Positions 40,522 through 50,443 are shown, counted from the stretch's first letter. The stretch is 64,000 nt of DNA from an uncultured Gammaproteobacteria bacterium (GCA_947259485.1 CAMYLU010000001.1:62001-126000), one strand, 5' to 3'. Notes: generated by a model from the letters alone, not told the origin. A program made the numbers and translations.

Positions 40522-41769
40522 ATGGACCATTTCGAATACAAGCAGGGGCAACTATACTGCGAAGACGTCGCGATTGCAGCGCTGGCCGAGCAATACGGGA
40601 CACCGCTATTCGTCTATTCGCGGGCGACGCTGGAACGCCACTGGCACGCCTTCGACAGTGCATTTGAAGGGCACGACCACCTGGTATGTTACGCCGTCAA
40701 GGCTAACTCGAGCCTGGCGGTTTTAAACCTGTTGGCGCGCCTCGGCTCGGGTTTCGATATCGTCTCCGGGGGTGAATTACAACGCGTGCTGCTGGCGGGA
40801 GGCAAGCCCGAAAGCATCGTATTTTCCGGGGTCGGCAAACTCGCGCACGAAATCGAAACCGCGCTGCAACGCGATATCCTTTGCTTTAACGTCGAATCAG
40901 AACAGGAACTCGATCGCATCAACGAAATTGCCGGGCGCCTTAAAAGAACCGCGCGCATTTCTTTTCGCGTCAATCCCGACGTCGATGCCAAAACTCATCC
41001 TTACATTTCGACCGGACTCAAGGATAACAAGTTTGGCGTTCCCTTCGCCGACGCCGAACAGGTTTACCTCAAGGCATCCGGGCTGAAAAACGTCGAAATC
41101 ATCGGCATGGATTGTCATATCGGTTCACAGTTGACTGAACTTTCGCCCTATATCGATGCGTTTGATCGGCTGCTCGAGTTGATCAACCGCTTGCGCGACC
41201 AGGGCATCAATATCCACCACCTGGACCTCGGTGGCGGTCTCGGCATCCGCTATCGCGACGAGGAACCACCATTGCCAGCTGAATGGGCCAGTGCCCTGCG
41301 CGATCGCCTGAAAAAATTCGCCGGCACTGTAGTGATTGAGCCCGGGCGCGCGATCGCGGGTAACGCGGGCATCCTGGTCAGTCGGGTGAATTACCTGAAA
41401 CACGGGCCCGATAAAAACTTTGCCGTGGTCGATGCGGCGATGAACGATTTAATCAGGCCATCGCTGTACGGGGCCTGGCAGGAGATTATCCGCGTCGATC
41501 AATACAGCGACGCCAGCGAAAAGGTCTACGACGTGGTAGGTGCAATCTGTGAATCGAGCGATTTTCTCGGTAAGGATCGCGCTTTGAGCCTCGCGCAAAA
41601 CGATTTACTCGCGATCCGATCTTCGGGGGCTTATGCCTTCGGTATGGCGTCCAATTACAATACGCGGGTACGCGCTGCCGAAGTCATGGTCGACGGCGAT
41701 CAACACTACTGCGTGCGTAAGCGTGAATCTTTCGATGACCTGGTTCGCGGCGAGTCAATGTTGCCATGA
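40522..41769 (+). CDS. lysA: Diaminopimelate decarboxylase
   Basis: 415 residues from the ATG at 40522, 2 bp after lptM. Makes lysine from meso-diaminopimelate with PLP. Motifs: CYAVKANSSLAVLNLL (PLP lysine), VNPDVDAKTHPYISTGLKDNKFGV, GMDCHIGSQLTEL and GAICESSDFLGKDR (active-site Cys-Glu-Ser). Normal length. The end overlaps dapF by 4 bp. Confidence 0.95.
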   Translation: MDHFEYKQGQLYCEDVAIAALAEQYGTPLFVYSRATLERHWHAFDSAFEGHDHLVCYAVKANSSLAVLNLLARLGSGFDIVSGGELQRVLLAGGKPESIVFSGVGKLAHEIETALQRDILCFNVESEQELDRINEIAGRLKRTARISFRVNPDVDAKTHPYISTGLKDNKFGVPFADAEQVYLKASGLKNVEIIGMDCHIGSQLTELSPYIDAFDRLLELINRLRDQGINIHHLDLGGGLGIRYRDEEPPLPAEWASALRDRLKKFAGTVVIEPGRAIAGNAGILVSRVNYLKHGPDKNFAVVDAAMNDLIRPSLYGAWQEIIRVDQYSDASEKVYDVVGAICESSDFLGKDRALSLAQNDLLAIRSSGAYAFGMASNYNTRVRAAEVMVDGDQHYCVRKRESFDDLVRGESMLP

Positions 41770-42599
41770 AGTTGAAGTTTGCCAAGATGCATGGTCTCGG
41801 TAACGATTTTGCCGTTATTGATGCAATCAACCAGCCTTTTGAACCACGCCCGGAACTGGTACGGCGCTGGGCGGACCGTTACGATGGCATCGGTTTCGAT
41901 CAAATGCTGATTGTTGAAAATCCGCATAACGATGCTGCCGCGTTCAAGTACCGCATCTACAATGCCGATGGTGGCGAAGTTGCGCAATGTGGTAACGGCG
42001 CACGCTGTTTCGCTCGTTTCGTACGCGAACAGGGTTTGACCGAACTGGACATTATTCCGGTGGAAACCAATACCGGGCTATTGAAGCTCGAAGCGATCGA
42101 TGCAACCCGCTACCGGGTCGACATGGGCATACCATTATTTGAGCCTGCCGAAATCCCGCTGCGTGCCGAAAAGCGACAGGATTTATACCAGACCGATTAC
42201 GAGGGTCGCGAGATCACTTTCAGCGCGATGTCCATCGGTAATCCTCACATGGTAATCCAGGTCGATGATGTTGATGCCGCCGGCATAGAAACGCTTGGAC
42301 CTTACTTCGAAACCAGCCTGCTATTTCCCGAAAGAGCGAATATCGGTTTCATGCAGATCCTGGGACGCGATGCTTTTAAATTGCGCGTTTACGAGCGTGG
42401 GGTCGGCGAAACCCGTGCCTGCGGCAGCGGCGCCTGCGCCGCAATGGTCGCCGGGGTGCAGCTTGGCTTGCTCGAGCCGGTCGCAAAGGCGATATTATCG
42501 GGCGGCGAGCTCAAACTGGAATGGCAAGGAGACGCAAACCCCGTTATGATGACGGGCGAAACTGTAATGGTTTATCAGGGCGAAATCGACTATGAGTGA
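41766..42599 (+). CDS. dapF: Diaminopimelate epimerase
   Basis: 277 residues from the ATG at 41766. Interconverts LL- and meso-diaminopimelate. Catalytic Cys pair in the family motifs GGEVAQCGNGARCFARF and GETRACGSGACAAMVAG. The start overlaps lysA and the end overlaps DUF484 by 8 bp, the standard gammaproteobacterial order. Confidence 0.95.
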   Translation: MKLKFAKMHGLGNDFAVIDAINQPFEPRPELVRRWADRYDGIGFDQMLIVENPHNDAAAFKYRIYNADGGEVAQCGNGARCFARFVREQGLTELDIIPVETNTGLLKLEAIDATRYRVDMGIPLFEPAEIPLRAEKRQDLYQTDYEGREITFSAMSIGNPHMVIQVDDVDAAGIETLGPYFETSLLFPERANIGFMQILGRDAFKLRVYERGVGETRACGSGACAAMVAGVQLGLLEPVAKAILSGGELKLEWQGDANPVMMTGETVMVYQGEIDYE

Positions 42600-43296
42600 A
42601 TTATCAGCTGAACCACGGCAATCCGATCTGACTGACGAATCAAAGGTCATCCAGTACCTCCGCGACAATCCCGAAGTGCTGATGGCGTACCCGGAGGTTT
42701 TTTCCTCGTTGGCAATTCCACACAAGACTGGCGGCGCGACCTCGCTGGTGGAACGCCAGCTCAAACTGCTACGTGAAGAAAACCAGTCGCTGAAGTCGAA
42801 AATCGATGAGCTGGTTGGCATTGCCCGCGAAAACGAGGAGTTAAATCAGCGCTTTCATCGCCTCGCGCTGGAACTGATGAATACCGATCAGTTACACGAC
42901 ATACTGGCCATGGTGCAGGACCAGGTGCAAACCTTTTTCTATACCGATTTCGTCTGTTTTCGGTTTCTACCGGGCATCAGCGAGGCCGGTAATATACTCG
43001 ATGGGCTTTATCTCGATGTCGACAGCGGTATCGTCGACAGCGTCAAGCCCTGGATCGAAGCACGCAAGCCTGTTTGTGGCCAGCAGGACGATAAAATCAA
43101 TCAGCAGCTGTTCGGAGCGGATATCCGCATCGGTTCAAGTGCCTTGATCCCGCTTTATCATACCGGCAATCTCGGCCTGTTATGCCTCGGTAGTGTCAAT
43201 GCCGATCGCTTTGGTCTCAGCATGGGCACTATTTTTCTGCAGCAACTGGGCGAACTGGTCAGTAATCGTTTGAAAAGCCTGTTGCAGGCGGGGTAG
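42592..43296 (+). CDS. DUF484 (GAF-like) protein
   Basis: 234 residues from the ATG at 42592. VIQYLRDNPEVLMAYPEVFSSLAIPH and VERQLKLLREENQSLKSKIDELV at the N-terminus, then a coiled coil and a GAF-like domain (RIGSSALIPLYHTGNLGLLCLGS). The family sits between dapF and xerC in many gammaproteobacteria; function unproven. Confidence 0.9.
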   Translation: MSELSAEPRQSDLTDESKVIQYLRDNPEVLMAYPEVFSSLAIPHKTGGATSLVERQLKLLREENQSLKSKIDELVGIARENEELNQRFHRLALELMNTDQLHDILAMVQDQVQTFFYTDFVCFRFLPGISEAGNILDGLYLDVDSGIVDSVKPWIEARKPVCGQQDDKINQQLFGADIRIGSSALIPLYHTGNLGLLCLGSVNADRFGLSMGTIFLQQLGELVSNRLKSLLQAG

Positions 43297-43301
43297 CACG
43301 C

Positions 43302-44198
43302 ATGGATGAATATCTGGACCAGTTCATCCAGATGTTACGCAGCGAAAAGTATTACTCTCCACACACCTGCACTAACTACCGCCGCGATCTGAACCAATTT
43401 CGAAACTACCTCGCCAGGCAGGGTATCGAATCCTGGAAGCAGGCTGGTTATTCGGAAGTCAGCGGGTTTGCCGCGCAGCGCCATCGGCAGGGACGCAAGA
43501 GCCGCACCATCCAGCGCGAACTATCCTCGATCCGCAGCTTTTACCAGTACCTGATCCGTAACTCGCTAGTCGCGAAAAATCCGGCGCTCGAAGTGAGTGC
43601 GCCAAAAAGCGACAGGCCACTGCCCAAAACCTGCGATGCCGAAACCATCGACCGCCTACTGTCCGTCCACGACGACAGTGACCGGCTACAGGTTCGCGAC
43701 GTTGCTATTTTCGAATTGATTTATTCGTCGGGGCTGCGCCTCGCAGAGCTGATTAACATCGACCTCGACGATATCGATCTGCCACAACAACAACTGGTGG
43801 TCACCGGCAAGGGTAACAAAACCCGGCAACTTCCGATCGGCAGCAGGGCAGTTAGCGCGGTAAAAAAGTGGCTTGAACTGCGTCAGGATTTTACCCGGGA
43901 TAAACAACAGTCGGCGCTATTCCTGAGTAAACAGGGTAACCGTATCTCCCCGCGCAACGTGCAAAGCCGGCTCAACCGCCTGATCCAGCGACAGGCACTC
44001 GACCAACACCTGTCGCCACATACCTTGCGCCATTCCTTTGCCACCCATATGCTCGAATCCAGCTCGGACTTGCGCGCGGTGCAGGAATTGCTTGGACATG
44101 TCAATATCGCCACCACCCAGGTGTACACGCATCTTGACTTTCAGCACCTGGCCAGGGTTTACGATTCAGCGCATCCACGAGCGAAGCGCAAGGGTTAA
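43302..44198 (+). CDS. xerC: Site-specific tyrosine recombinase XerC
   Basis: 298 residues from the ATG at 43302. Resolves chromosome dimers with XerD at dif. N-terminal SAM-like domain (LDQFIQMLRSEKYYSPHTCTNYRRDL) and catalytic domain with IYSSGLRLAELINIDLDDI (Arg), VTGKGNKTRQLPIG (Lys), LSPHTLRHSFATHML (His-x-x-Arg), LLGHVNIATTQVYTHLDF (His and Tyr nucleophile). Related to the integrase remnant at 10 kb, but all catalytic residues are intact. Its place after DUF484 is standard. Confidence 0.95.
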   Translation: MDEYLDQFIQMLRSEKYYSPHTCTNYRRDLNQFRNYLARQGIESWKQAGYSEVSGFAAQRHRQGRKSRTIQRELSSIRSFYQYLIRNSLVAKNPALEVSAPKSDRPLPKTCDAETIDRLLSVHDDSDRLQVRDVAIFELIYSSGLRLAELINIDLDDIDLPQQQLVVTGKGNKTRQLPIGSRAVSAVKKWLELRQDFTRDKQQSALFLSKQGNRISPRNVQSRLNRLIQRQALDQHLSPHTLRHSFATHMLESSSDLRAVQELLGHVNIATTQVYTHLDFQHLARVYDSAHPRAKRKG

Positions 44199-44252
44199 AT
44201 CGCTTTACCGTGATTGCGGTTATGCTGGAGGAAACAGGAAAGCCGCTGTCTC

Positions 44253-44280
44253 CTTGTATTTATTTTATTACTGCCCATAT
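44253..44280 (+). promoter_or_regulatory. Sigma-32 (heat-shock) promoter of hslVU
   Basis: CTTGTA (44253-44258) and CCCATAT (44274-44280) are 15 bp apart. They match the sigma-32 consensus CTTGAA and CCCCATnT with spacing 13-15. The predicted start is about 30 bp before hslV. HslVU is heat-shock controlled in E. coli. Confidence 0.65.
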
Positions 44281-44318
44281 TATGACAATAGCTGCAGTGA
44301 TTTCATCGGGATGGGATT

Positions 44319-44858
44319 TTGGAACAATTCGAAGGCACAACAATTCTTTCGGTACGCCGTGGCAACAGCGTCGTAATCGGCGGTGATGGCCAGGTCAGCC
44401 TGGGGAATACCATCATGAAAGGAAATGCACGCAAGGTACGCCGTCTTTACAAGGACAAGGTTATTGCCGGGTTCGCCGGGGGCACTGCCGACGCATTCCT
44501 GTTGTTCGAGTTATTCGAAGGCAAACTTGAAAAACACAATGGTCAAATGATTCGTGCCGCGGTGGAGCTGGCCAAGGAGTGGCGTTCAGATCGCGCATTG
44601 CGCCGCCTCGAAGCCCTGCTTTGTGTCGCCAACGAGGACGCCTCGTTAATAATCTCCGGTAACGGCGACGTCATCGAGCCGGAAGATAGCCTGATGGCGA
44701 TCGGCTCGGGTGGTGCCTATGCCCAGGCTGCTGCCCGGGCAATGCTCGACACCACTGAAATGAGCGCTCGCGAAATCGTCGAGAAGGGATTGCAGATCGC
44801 CGGTGAAATCTGTGTCTTCACCAATCTCAACCATACCTTCGAAGCAATCGACTACTAG
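44319..44858 (+). CDS. hslV: ATP-dependent protease peptidase subunit HslV
   Basis: 179 residues from a TTG at 44319. N-terminal-threonine peptidase: the sequence [30 protein letters not shown] has a six-residue propeptide, and cleavage after Gly6 would expose Thr7. A short propeptide of the MEQF-G type is known in several proteobacteria. Later motifs are [17 protein letters not shown] and [14 protein letters not shown]. Works with HslU. Preceded by a likely sigma-32 promoter. Confidence 0.95.
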   Translation: MEQFEGTTILSVRRGNSVVIGGDGQVSLGNTIMKGNARKVRRLYKDKVIAGFAGGTADAFLLFELFEGKLEKHNGQMIRAAVELAKEWRSDRALRRLEALLCVANEDASLIISGNGDVIEPEDSLMAIGSGGAYAQAAARAMLDTTEMSAREIVEKGLQIAGEICVFTNLNHTFEAIDY

Positions 44859-44866
44859 GTAAACCC

Positions 44867-46213
44867 GTGGACAGTAAATACATTGCGCAGTCACCTATGA
44901 CCCCACGCGAGATTTCGCAGGAACTCGACAATCATATTATTGGCCAGGACAAAGCCAAGCGTGCGGTCGCCATCGCGCTGCGTAACCGCTGGCGCCGGCA
45001 GCAGGTCAGCGAAGAGTTGCGCAATGAAATCACGCCTAAAAATATCCTCATGATGGGGCCCACCGGGGTCGGTAAAACCGAAATCGCGCGTCGCCTGGCG
45101 CGACTCGCGAACGCACCGTTCATCAAGGTCGAGGCAACCAAGTTTACCGAGGTCGGTTACGTCGGTCGCGACGTCGAGTCGATCATCCGCGACCTGGTCG
45201 ACGTATCGGTCAAGCAAATGCGCGAGTCGGAAGTCAGCCAGGTTCGACATCGTGCCGAAGACGCGGCCGAGGAAAAGGTGCTGGACGCCCTTCTGCCCCG
45301 TCCCAAAGACTTTACCGGGGAGGCTGATACGGCAAGTGACAGCACGCGCCAGAAATTCCGCAAGATGTTACGCGAAGGCAAGATCAACGATAAGGAAATC
45401 GAAATTGATTTGCAGCTGCCCTCGCTGGGCGTTGAAATCATGGCGCCACCCGGGATGGAGGATATGACTAATCAGCTGCAGGGGATGTTTCAAAATCTCG
45501 GTAACCAGAAAACCAAGACGCGCAAGTTACGCGTGGAGGATGCGCTCAGAATGCTGACCGACGAAGAAGCTGCGAAATTGATTAACGAAGACGAGCTGAA
45601 ACTTAGCGCACTCGAAAACGCGGAACAAAATGGCATCGTTTTTATCGACGAAATTGACAAGGTTGCCAAGCGCGGGGAAACCAGCGGTACCGACGTATCA
45701 CGCGAGGGCGTGCAACGCGATCTACTGCCCCTGGTCGAGGGCTGCACGGTGTCGACCAAGGCTGGAATGATAAAAACGGACCATATTTTATTCATCGCTT
45801 CCGGCGCGTTTCACGTTTCCAAGCCCAGTGACCTGATTCCCGAGTTGCAGGGGCGCCTGCCAATCCGGGTCGAGCTCTCGGCGTTGACCATCGAGGATTT
45901 CGTGCGCATCCTGCGTGAGCCCAACGCTTCATTGACCGAACAATACACCGCGCTCATGGAAACCGAGGGTGTCGGCCTGGTGTTCACCGATGACAGTCTC
46001 GCACGCATCGCCGAAGTCGCCTGGCAGGTCAACGAAAAGCAGGAAAATATCGGCGCGCGCCGATTACATACCGTGATGGAGCGCCTGCTCGAAACGATCA
46101 GTTTCGAGGCCTCGGACATGGTCGATCAGACCATCACCATCGATGCAAAATATGTTAATGAGCATCTCGGCGAACTGTCACTGGATGAAGACCTGTCGCA
46201 GTACATTCTCTGA
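44867..46213 (+). CDS. hslU: HslU AAA+ unfoldase
   Basis: 448 residues from a GTG at 44867, 8 bp after hslV. Clp/Hsp100 AAA+ ATPase: [31 protein letters not shown], Walker [10 protein letters not shown], Walker [15 protein letters not shown], an I-domain between them, and the C-terminal EDLSQYIL that docks into HslV. Hexamer that unfolds proteins for HslV. Its stop is shared with the next start. Confidence 0.97.
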   Translation: MDSKYIAQSPMTPREISQELDNHIIGQDKAKRAVAIALRNRWRRQQVSEELRNEITPKNILMMGPTGVGKTEIARRLARLANAPFIKVEATKFTEVGYVGRDVESIIRDLVDVSVKQMRESEVSQVRHRAEDAAEEKVLDALLPRPKDFTGEADTASDSTRQKFRKMLREGKINDKEIEIDLQLPSLGVEIMAPPGMEDMTNQLQGMFQNLGNQKTKTRKLRVEDALRMLTDEEAAKLINEDELKLSALENAEQNGIVFIDEIDKVAKRGETSGTDVSREGVQRDLLPLVEGCTVSTKAGMIKTDHILFIASGAFHVSKPSDLIPELQGRLPIRVELSALTIEDFVRILREPNASLTEQYTALMETEGVGLVFTDDSLARIAEVAWQVNEKQENIGARRLHTVMERLLETISFEASDMVDQTITIDAKYVNEHLGELSLDEDLSQYIL

Positions 46214-46569
46214 TGAAACCAACCGAGATAAACCTGCATAAAGTATCGCGCGTGCTTGAACTTAGTTTCGAAGACGGCTCGAGTTTTCAATTACCGATCG
46301 AGTATTTAAGGGTCTACTCACCCTCTGCCGAAGTGCAGGGCCATGGACCCGGGCAGGAGGTGCTGCAAGTCGGCAAGGAAGACGTCAATATTAACAGTAT
46401 CGAGCCGATGGGCCACTACGCGGTCAAGCTCGCTTTCGACGACAATCATGATAGCGGGATTTATAGCTGGGAATATCTGTACGAGCTTGGCGTTACCTAT
46501 GATGAAAGATGGCAAAATTACCTTGAACGGCTCGAAGCAGAGGGTCACAAGCGCCGCGAGAGTTCCTAA
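46213..46569 (+). CDS. DUF971 (gamma-butyrobetaine hydroxylase-like N-domain) protein
   Basis: 118 residues from the ATG at 46213 (overlaps the hslU stop). TEINLHKVSRVLELSFEDGSSFQLPIEYLRVYSPSAEVQGHG, then NSIEPMGHYAVKLAFDDNHDSGIYSWEYLYELG, the DUF971 zinc-fold. Commonly located between hslU and ubiE in gammaproteobacteria; its function is not established. Confidence 0.9.
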   Translation: MKPTEINLHKVSRVLELSFEDGSSFQLPIEYLRVYSPSAEVQGHGPGQEVLQVGKEDVNINSIEPMGHYAVKLAFDDNHDSGIYSWEYLYELGVTYDERWQNYLERLEAEGHKRRESS

Positions 46570-46574
46570 CAGAC

Positions 46575-46593
46575 CCCGCGGTCGGGTCGCGGG
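46575..46593. repeat. Short hairpin between DUF971 and ubiE
   Basis: CCCGCG (46575-46580) and CGCGGG (46588-46593) form a 6-bp stem with loop GTCGGGT, followed by ATGACAG. This resembles a small dispersed REP-like unit. The inverse of GGGATGACAG occurs at 50618-50627. Confidence 0.4.
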
Positions 46594-46617
46594 ATGACAG
46601 TAACCGTCGAGCCTGAT

Positions 46618-47382
46618 ATGGTTCGATTCATGCAACACAAATCAACCACCGACTTTGGCTTCGAAGAAATACCGGCTGCAGAAAAGCAGGGGCGGGTTGG
46701 TGCGATTTTTACCTCCGTCGCACAAAAATATGATTTGATGAACGATGTCATGTCTTTTGGTGTGCATCACCTGTGGAAGCGCTTTACACTCGAAATGTGT
46801 GGCTTACGCCGCGGACATAAAGTACTCGATCTCGCCGGCGGCACCGGCGACCTGGCGCTTAAAGAAGCGCGGATGGTCGGTGAATCCGGACAGGTTGTTC
46901 TCGCTGACATTAATGCCGCGATGTTACAACGAGGGCGCGACCGGGTTATCGACAACGGCTTCGTTAATCGAGTCGAATCGGTGCAGTGCAACGCCGAGCT
47001 GTTGCCATTTGCCGACAATCACTTCGACTGCATCACCATCGCTTTCGGTTTGCGCAACGTTACTGACAAAGCCGCAGCCTTGGCCTCGATGCAGCGCGTG
47101 CTGAAACCCGGCGGTCGCTTATGCATACTCGAATTCTCGAAACCGGTTTACCAACCGCTGGAAAAGCTTTACGACTTTTACTCCTTTAAACTACTGCCGC
47201 GCATGGGCGAGTTTATTGCCAGGGATCGCGACAGCTACCAGTACCTTGCCGAGTCAATTCGCATGCATCCAGACCAGCTCGCGCTAAAACAAATAATCCT
47301 CGATCAGGGGGGTTTTGACGAAGTCGAGGTGCACAATCTAAGCGGCGGCATCGTCGCCCTGCATCGTGCATTCAAGTACTAG
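46618..47382 (+). CDS. ubiE: Ubiquinone/menaquinone methyltransferase UbiE
   Basis: 254 residues from the ATG at 46618 (alternative ATGs at 46594 and 46630). C-methylates the ring of demethylquinones. Motifs: [27 protein letters not shown] (reads [14 protein letters not shown]), [35 protein letters not shown] and [15 protein letters not shown]. Followed by ubiJ and ubiB, the canonical order. Confidence 0.93.
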   Translation: MVRFMQHKSTTDFGFEEIPAAEKQGRVGAIFTSVAQKYDLMNDVMSFGVHHLWKRFTLEMCGLRRGHKVLDLAGGTGDLALKEARMVGESGQVVLADINAAMLQRGRDRVIDNGFVNRVESVQCNAELLPFADNHFDCITIAFGLRNVTDKAAALASMQRVLKPGGRLCILEFSKPVYQPLEKLYDFYSFKLLPRMGEFIARDRDSYQYLAESIRMHPDQLALKQIILDQGGFDEVEVHNLSGGIVALHRAFKY

Positions 47383-47397
47383 GCAGTTTCCTTCATC

Positions 47398-48054
47398 GTG
47401 CAAACTTCCGAAAGCCCCAGCGCGACTCTTCTCGATTCAATCCAGAATTCATTGCTGGTGGCTGCAGAAATCGGCGCTAACCGACTGCTCGAGTTTGACG
47501 AAGTTGCACTAAAAGGTTGTCAGGAAATGCAGGGGCATTGCATCGCCATTGACGTTACCGATATTGATTTTCAGCTCTACTGCCACCCCGGGACCTGGGG
47601 TATTCGCCTGAGCCGCAACCCTCCGGCGCGGGATGTGGACGCGACCATATCGGGGCGCTTGATGGCCCTGGTCAATCTCGCATCACTGGATGATAAGGTT
47701 TCGACCTCGATCCAGGAACGTGTCAGCTTCCAGGGCAATATCGCGCTCGCACAAAAATTGCAAAAGATACTCGCCGGTCTCGACATCGACTGGGAGGAAG
47801 CGCTGGCCCAGCGTACCGGCGATGTACTGGCGTTTCAGATTCATCAACGCGCCCGTATCCTGGGAACCTGGCTGCGGCAAAGTGCAGAATCCCTGTTACA
47901 GACCAGCAGCGAGTACCTGCGCGAAGAGGCAGGTCTAAGCCCCACAGAGGTCGAGTTCGAGGTTTTTCAATCACGGCTTATCGAGCTCAAGCACGATGTC
48001 GCGCGCACCGAGGCAAGGCTGCAGCAGTTGCTCGGGAAGATTCAACCGCAATAA
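47398..48054 (+). CDS. ubiJ: UbiJ SCP2-like ubiquinone accessory factor
   Basis: 218 residues from a GTG at 47398. SCP2 sterol-carrier fold (ITDVDFQLYCHPGTWGIRLSRNPPARDVDATISGRLMALVNLA near 50-95) plus a C-terminal helical tail. It belongs to the Ubi metabolon that handles hydrophobic ubiquinone intermediates. Located between ubiE and ubiB; the ubiB start overlaps its stop. Confidence 0.9.
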   Translation: MQTSESPSATLLDSIQNSLLVAAEIGANRLLEFDEVALKGCQEMQGHCIAIDVTDIDFQLYCHPGTWGIRLSRNPPARDVDATISGRLMALVNLASLDDKVSTSIQERVSFQGNIALAQKLQKILAGLDIDWEEALAQRTGDVLAFQIHQRARILGTWLRQSAESLLQTSSEYLREEAGLSPTEVEFEVFQSRLIELKHDVARTEARLQQLLGKIQPQ

Positions 48055-49721
48055 TGCGTAACCTGCTACGCCTGATCTCGATTAACTTCACGTTGGCGCG
48101 TTTCGGCCTCGACGAGGTCGTTTTATCGCTGCATTTCTACCGCCCGCTTTACCTGTTGGGCAAGATTAACCCGTTTAACTGGTTTCGAAGTAACGACCTG
48201 AGCGAAGCCGAGCGCCTGCGTTTATGCATCGAATCCCTGGGCCCGATCTTCATCAAGTTTGGACAGATGATGGCGACACGACGCGATCTGTTTGGCGATG
48301 ACATCACTGACGAACTCGAAAAACTGCTCGACCAGGTACCGCCATTCCCGTGGCACGAGGCACGCGACATTATCGAGCAACAATTGGCAATGCCGCTGGA
48401 GAAAGCGTTCAAGAAATTTGATGAAAACGAAATCGCCTCTGCTTCTATCGCACAGGTGTATGCAGCACAACTACCCGACGGGCAGGATGTCATCGTAAAA
48501 ATTGTGCGCCCCGGAATCGAGCACAGGATTCGCCAGGATATCGAGGTATTGTTGCTACTGGCAAAGATGGCCGACCGCTACTGGGATGAAGCAAAACGGG
48601 TCAAACCAATTCAAATTGTACGCGAATTTGAAACCACCATCTTCAACGAGCTCGACCTGGTTCGGGAAGCCGCGAATGCAAGTGAACTACGCCGCAATTT
48701 CGAGGGCTCGCCCGATTTGTACGTACCGTTTGTTCACTGGGATTATTGTCGTTCCCGGGTCATGGTCATGGAACGAATCCACGGTATCCCGGTAACTGAT
48801 ATCAAGCAGCTTCGTGCACACGACATCAACTTCGAGGTTTTGTCGCGCAAGGGTGTAGAAATCTTTTTCACCCAGGTGTTCCGACATAACTATTTCCATG
48901 CCGACATGCACCCCGGTAATATCTTCGTTTCAACCAGCAATCCCGAAGACCCCAAGTATATCGCGGTTGATTTTGGCATCATGGGATCTTTATCGACCAG
49001 CGATCAACGCTATCTTGCGGAAAATTTCGCGGCGTTTTTCAATCGGGATTACCGGCGGGTCGCCGAGCTTCACGTCGACTCCGGATGGGTTGATCGTGAC
49101 ACCCGAATCGATGAATTCGAAGCCGCAATACGCAGTGTTTGCGAGCCCATGTTTGAACGCCCGCTGGCGGAAATTTCTTTCGGCCAACTGTTGTTGCGTC
49201 TGTTCCAGACAGCACGCACATTTAACATGGAGATTCAACCCCAGCTGCTGCTGCTCGAAAAAACATTCCTGCATATCGAGGGAATCGGTCGGCAGTTATA
49301 TCCCCAGCTTGACCTCTGGGATACGGCTAAACCCTTCATCGAGCTATGGCTTTCAGAGCAACTCGGCACACGCGCCCTGATCAAGGGTCTCAAGAAAAAC
49401 CTACCCTACATCGCCGAGCATTTGCCGGACCTGCCGCAGCTTGCTTTCAAGACACTGGACCGGATTGCCAATGATGAACTCCGGGTGGAACTACGTTCGC
49501 GCCAGATAGACGATTTGAAACGGGAAATTCGCCAGGCCAACCGGCGCAATATTCGCGCCATCATCGGTGCCAGTTTTGTCATTAGCGCGAGCATCATCCT
49601 GGGCCTCGACGGCCTCGCGCCAATCATGGTTGGCAGTGGACAATTGATCGTGCCGCTACTGAGCGCGGCCCTTGCAATTCCCGGGATTTACCTGCTAATC
49701 AGCAGTTATCTCGACGATTAG
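48054..49721 (+). CDS. ubiB: UbiB atypical kinase-like ATPase of ubiquinone synthesis
   Basis: 555 residues from the ATG at 48054. ABC1/ADCK family: LGPIFIKFGQMMATRRD carries the KxGQ motif, SIAQVYAAQLPDGQDVIVKI the alanine-rich loop and Lys, and VFRHNYFHADMHPGNIFV and VDFGIMGSL the catalytic and metal loops. Two C-terminal membrane helices. Supports ubiquinone production through ATPase activity. Ends 4 bp inside the convergent gene end at 49718. Confidence 0.95.
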   Translation: MRNLLRLISINFTLARFGLDEVVLSLHFYRPLYLLGKINPFNWFRSNDLSEAERLRLCIESLGPIFIKFGQMMATRRDLFGDDITDELEKLLDQVPPFPWHEARDIIEQQLAMPLEKAFKKFDENEIASASIAQVYAAQLPDGQDVIVKIVRPGIEHRIRQDIEVLLLLAKMADRYWDEAKRVKPIQIVREFETTIFNELDLVREAANASELRRNFEGSPDLYVPFVHWDYCRSRVMVMERIHGIPVTDIKQLRAHDINFEVLSRKGVEIFFTQVFRHNYFHADMHPGNIFVSTSNPEDPKYIAVDFGIMGSLSTSDQRYLAENFAAFFNRDYRRVAELHVDSGWVDRDTRIDEFEAAIRSVCEPMFERPLAEISFGQLLLRLFQTARTFNMEIQPQLLLLEKTFLHIEGIGRQLYPQLDLWDTAKPFIELWLSEQLGTRALIKGLKKNLPYIAEHLPDLPQLAFKTLDRIANDELRVELRSRQIDDLKREIRQANRRNIRAIIGASFVISASIILGLDGLAPIMVGSGQLIVPLLSAALAIPGIYLLISSYLDD

Positions 49722-50443
49722 CACTGCGCCCGGGTAAAGTTTTTATTCAGGCGCTTGCCGTGCTTGTAACCCTTCCAATAGGCCGATTTAACTTCTTCGC
49801 GGTATTCTTCCGGGATTGATAGAAGATATTCATTGTAATCCCGATTGAAAACCTTCTCGTCTTCGCAAAATTTGCGTTTATAGGCAAGTTGGCCGGTCAA
49901 CTCGGCAATACGTAAATGACGGAATTTCGGATCCTCGGGTGGCAGCTCTTCCTTGACCTCTTCGACCTCGGGCCTGGTCGTACTCTCATCTTCGACAACA
50001 TTGTCGTCAGCGGGCTCTTCGCTACGAACACGTGAGCGCGTCAGGCGTTCGCATTCATCCGCCGACAATAACGGGGTTTCCTCTTTGCTCTTATCGAAGC
50101 CTTCCTGAAAAGCGTCACGCATGGGATCGCGACTTTCCTCGGGCATCAACTGAACGCGCTGGGTAAACTCCGCGAGCACGCCGGCCTCGCCACACTGCAA
50201 GCGCGAATAGCTAAGGGTGCCAAGTGTCCTGGACAGGTTGACGATGGTGCTGGTTGCATTTTCGAGCGCCGCGGCATCGACTTCGGCACCGTCCTCGGAA
50301 GCCTGCTGGCCGAGCTCGTCAATGGCCTTGTCGATAATCACCATGATCGAGTTCAAGCCCTGGTCAAGTAACTCGGCCCGGGCAGAAAATGACAGGCTCG
50401 ACAGGATAAATAGTACAAGCAGTAATTTTAAAGATTTCATCAC
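49718..50443 (-). CDS. Exported protein with duplicated cysteine-containing domain
   Basis: 241 residues, start at 50443. Signal peptide (SLKLLLVLFILSSLSFSARA). Two similar modules are separated by an acidic linker. The first has LGTLSYSRLQC, then MPEESRDPMRDAFQEGFDKSK with a late Cys; the second has TGQLAYKRKFC, then IPEEYREEVKSAYWKGYKHGK with a terminal Cys. Each module keeps an L-x-Y-x-R-x-x-C start, a P-E-E-x-R core and a final Cys, so intramodule disulphides are likely in the periplasm. I recognise no named family. Confidence 0.6.
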   Translation of the reverse strand: MMKSLKLLLVLFILSSLSFSARAELLDQGLNSIMVIIDKAIDELGQQASEDGAEVDAAALENATSTIVNLSRTLGTLSYSRLQCGEAGVLAEFTQRVQLMPEESRDPMRDAFQEGFDKSKEETPLLSADECERLTRSRVRSEEPADDNVVEDESTTRPEVEEVKEELPPEDPKFRHLRIAELTGQLAYKRKFCEDEKVFNRDYNEYLLSIPEEYREEVKSAYWKGYKHGKRLNKNFTRAQC

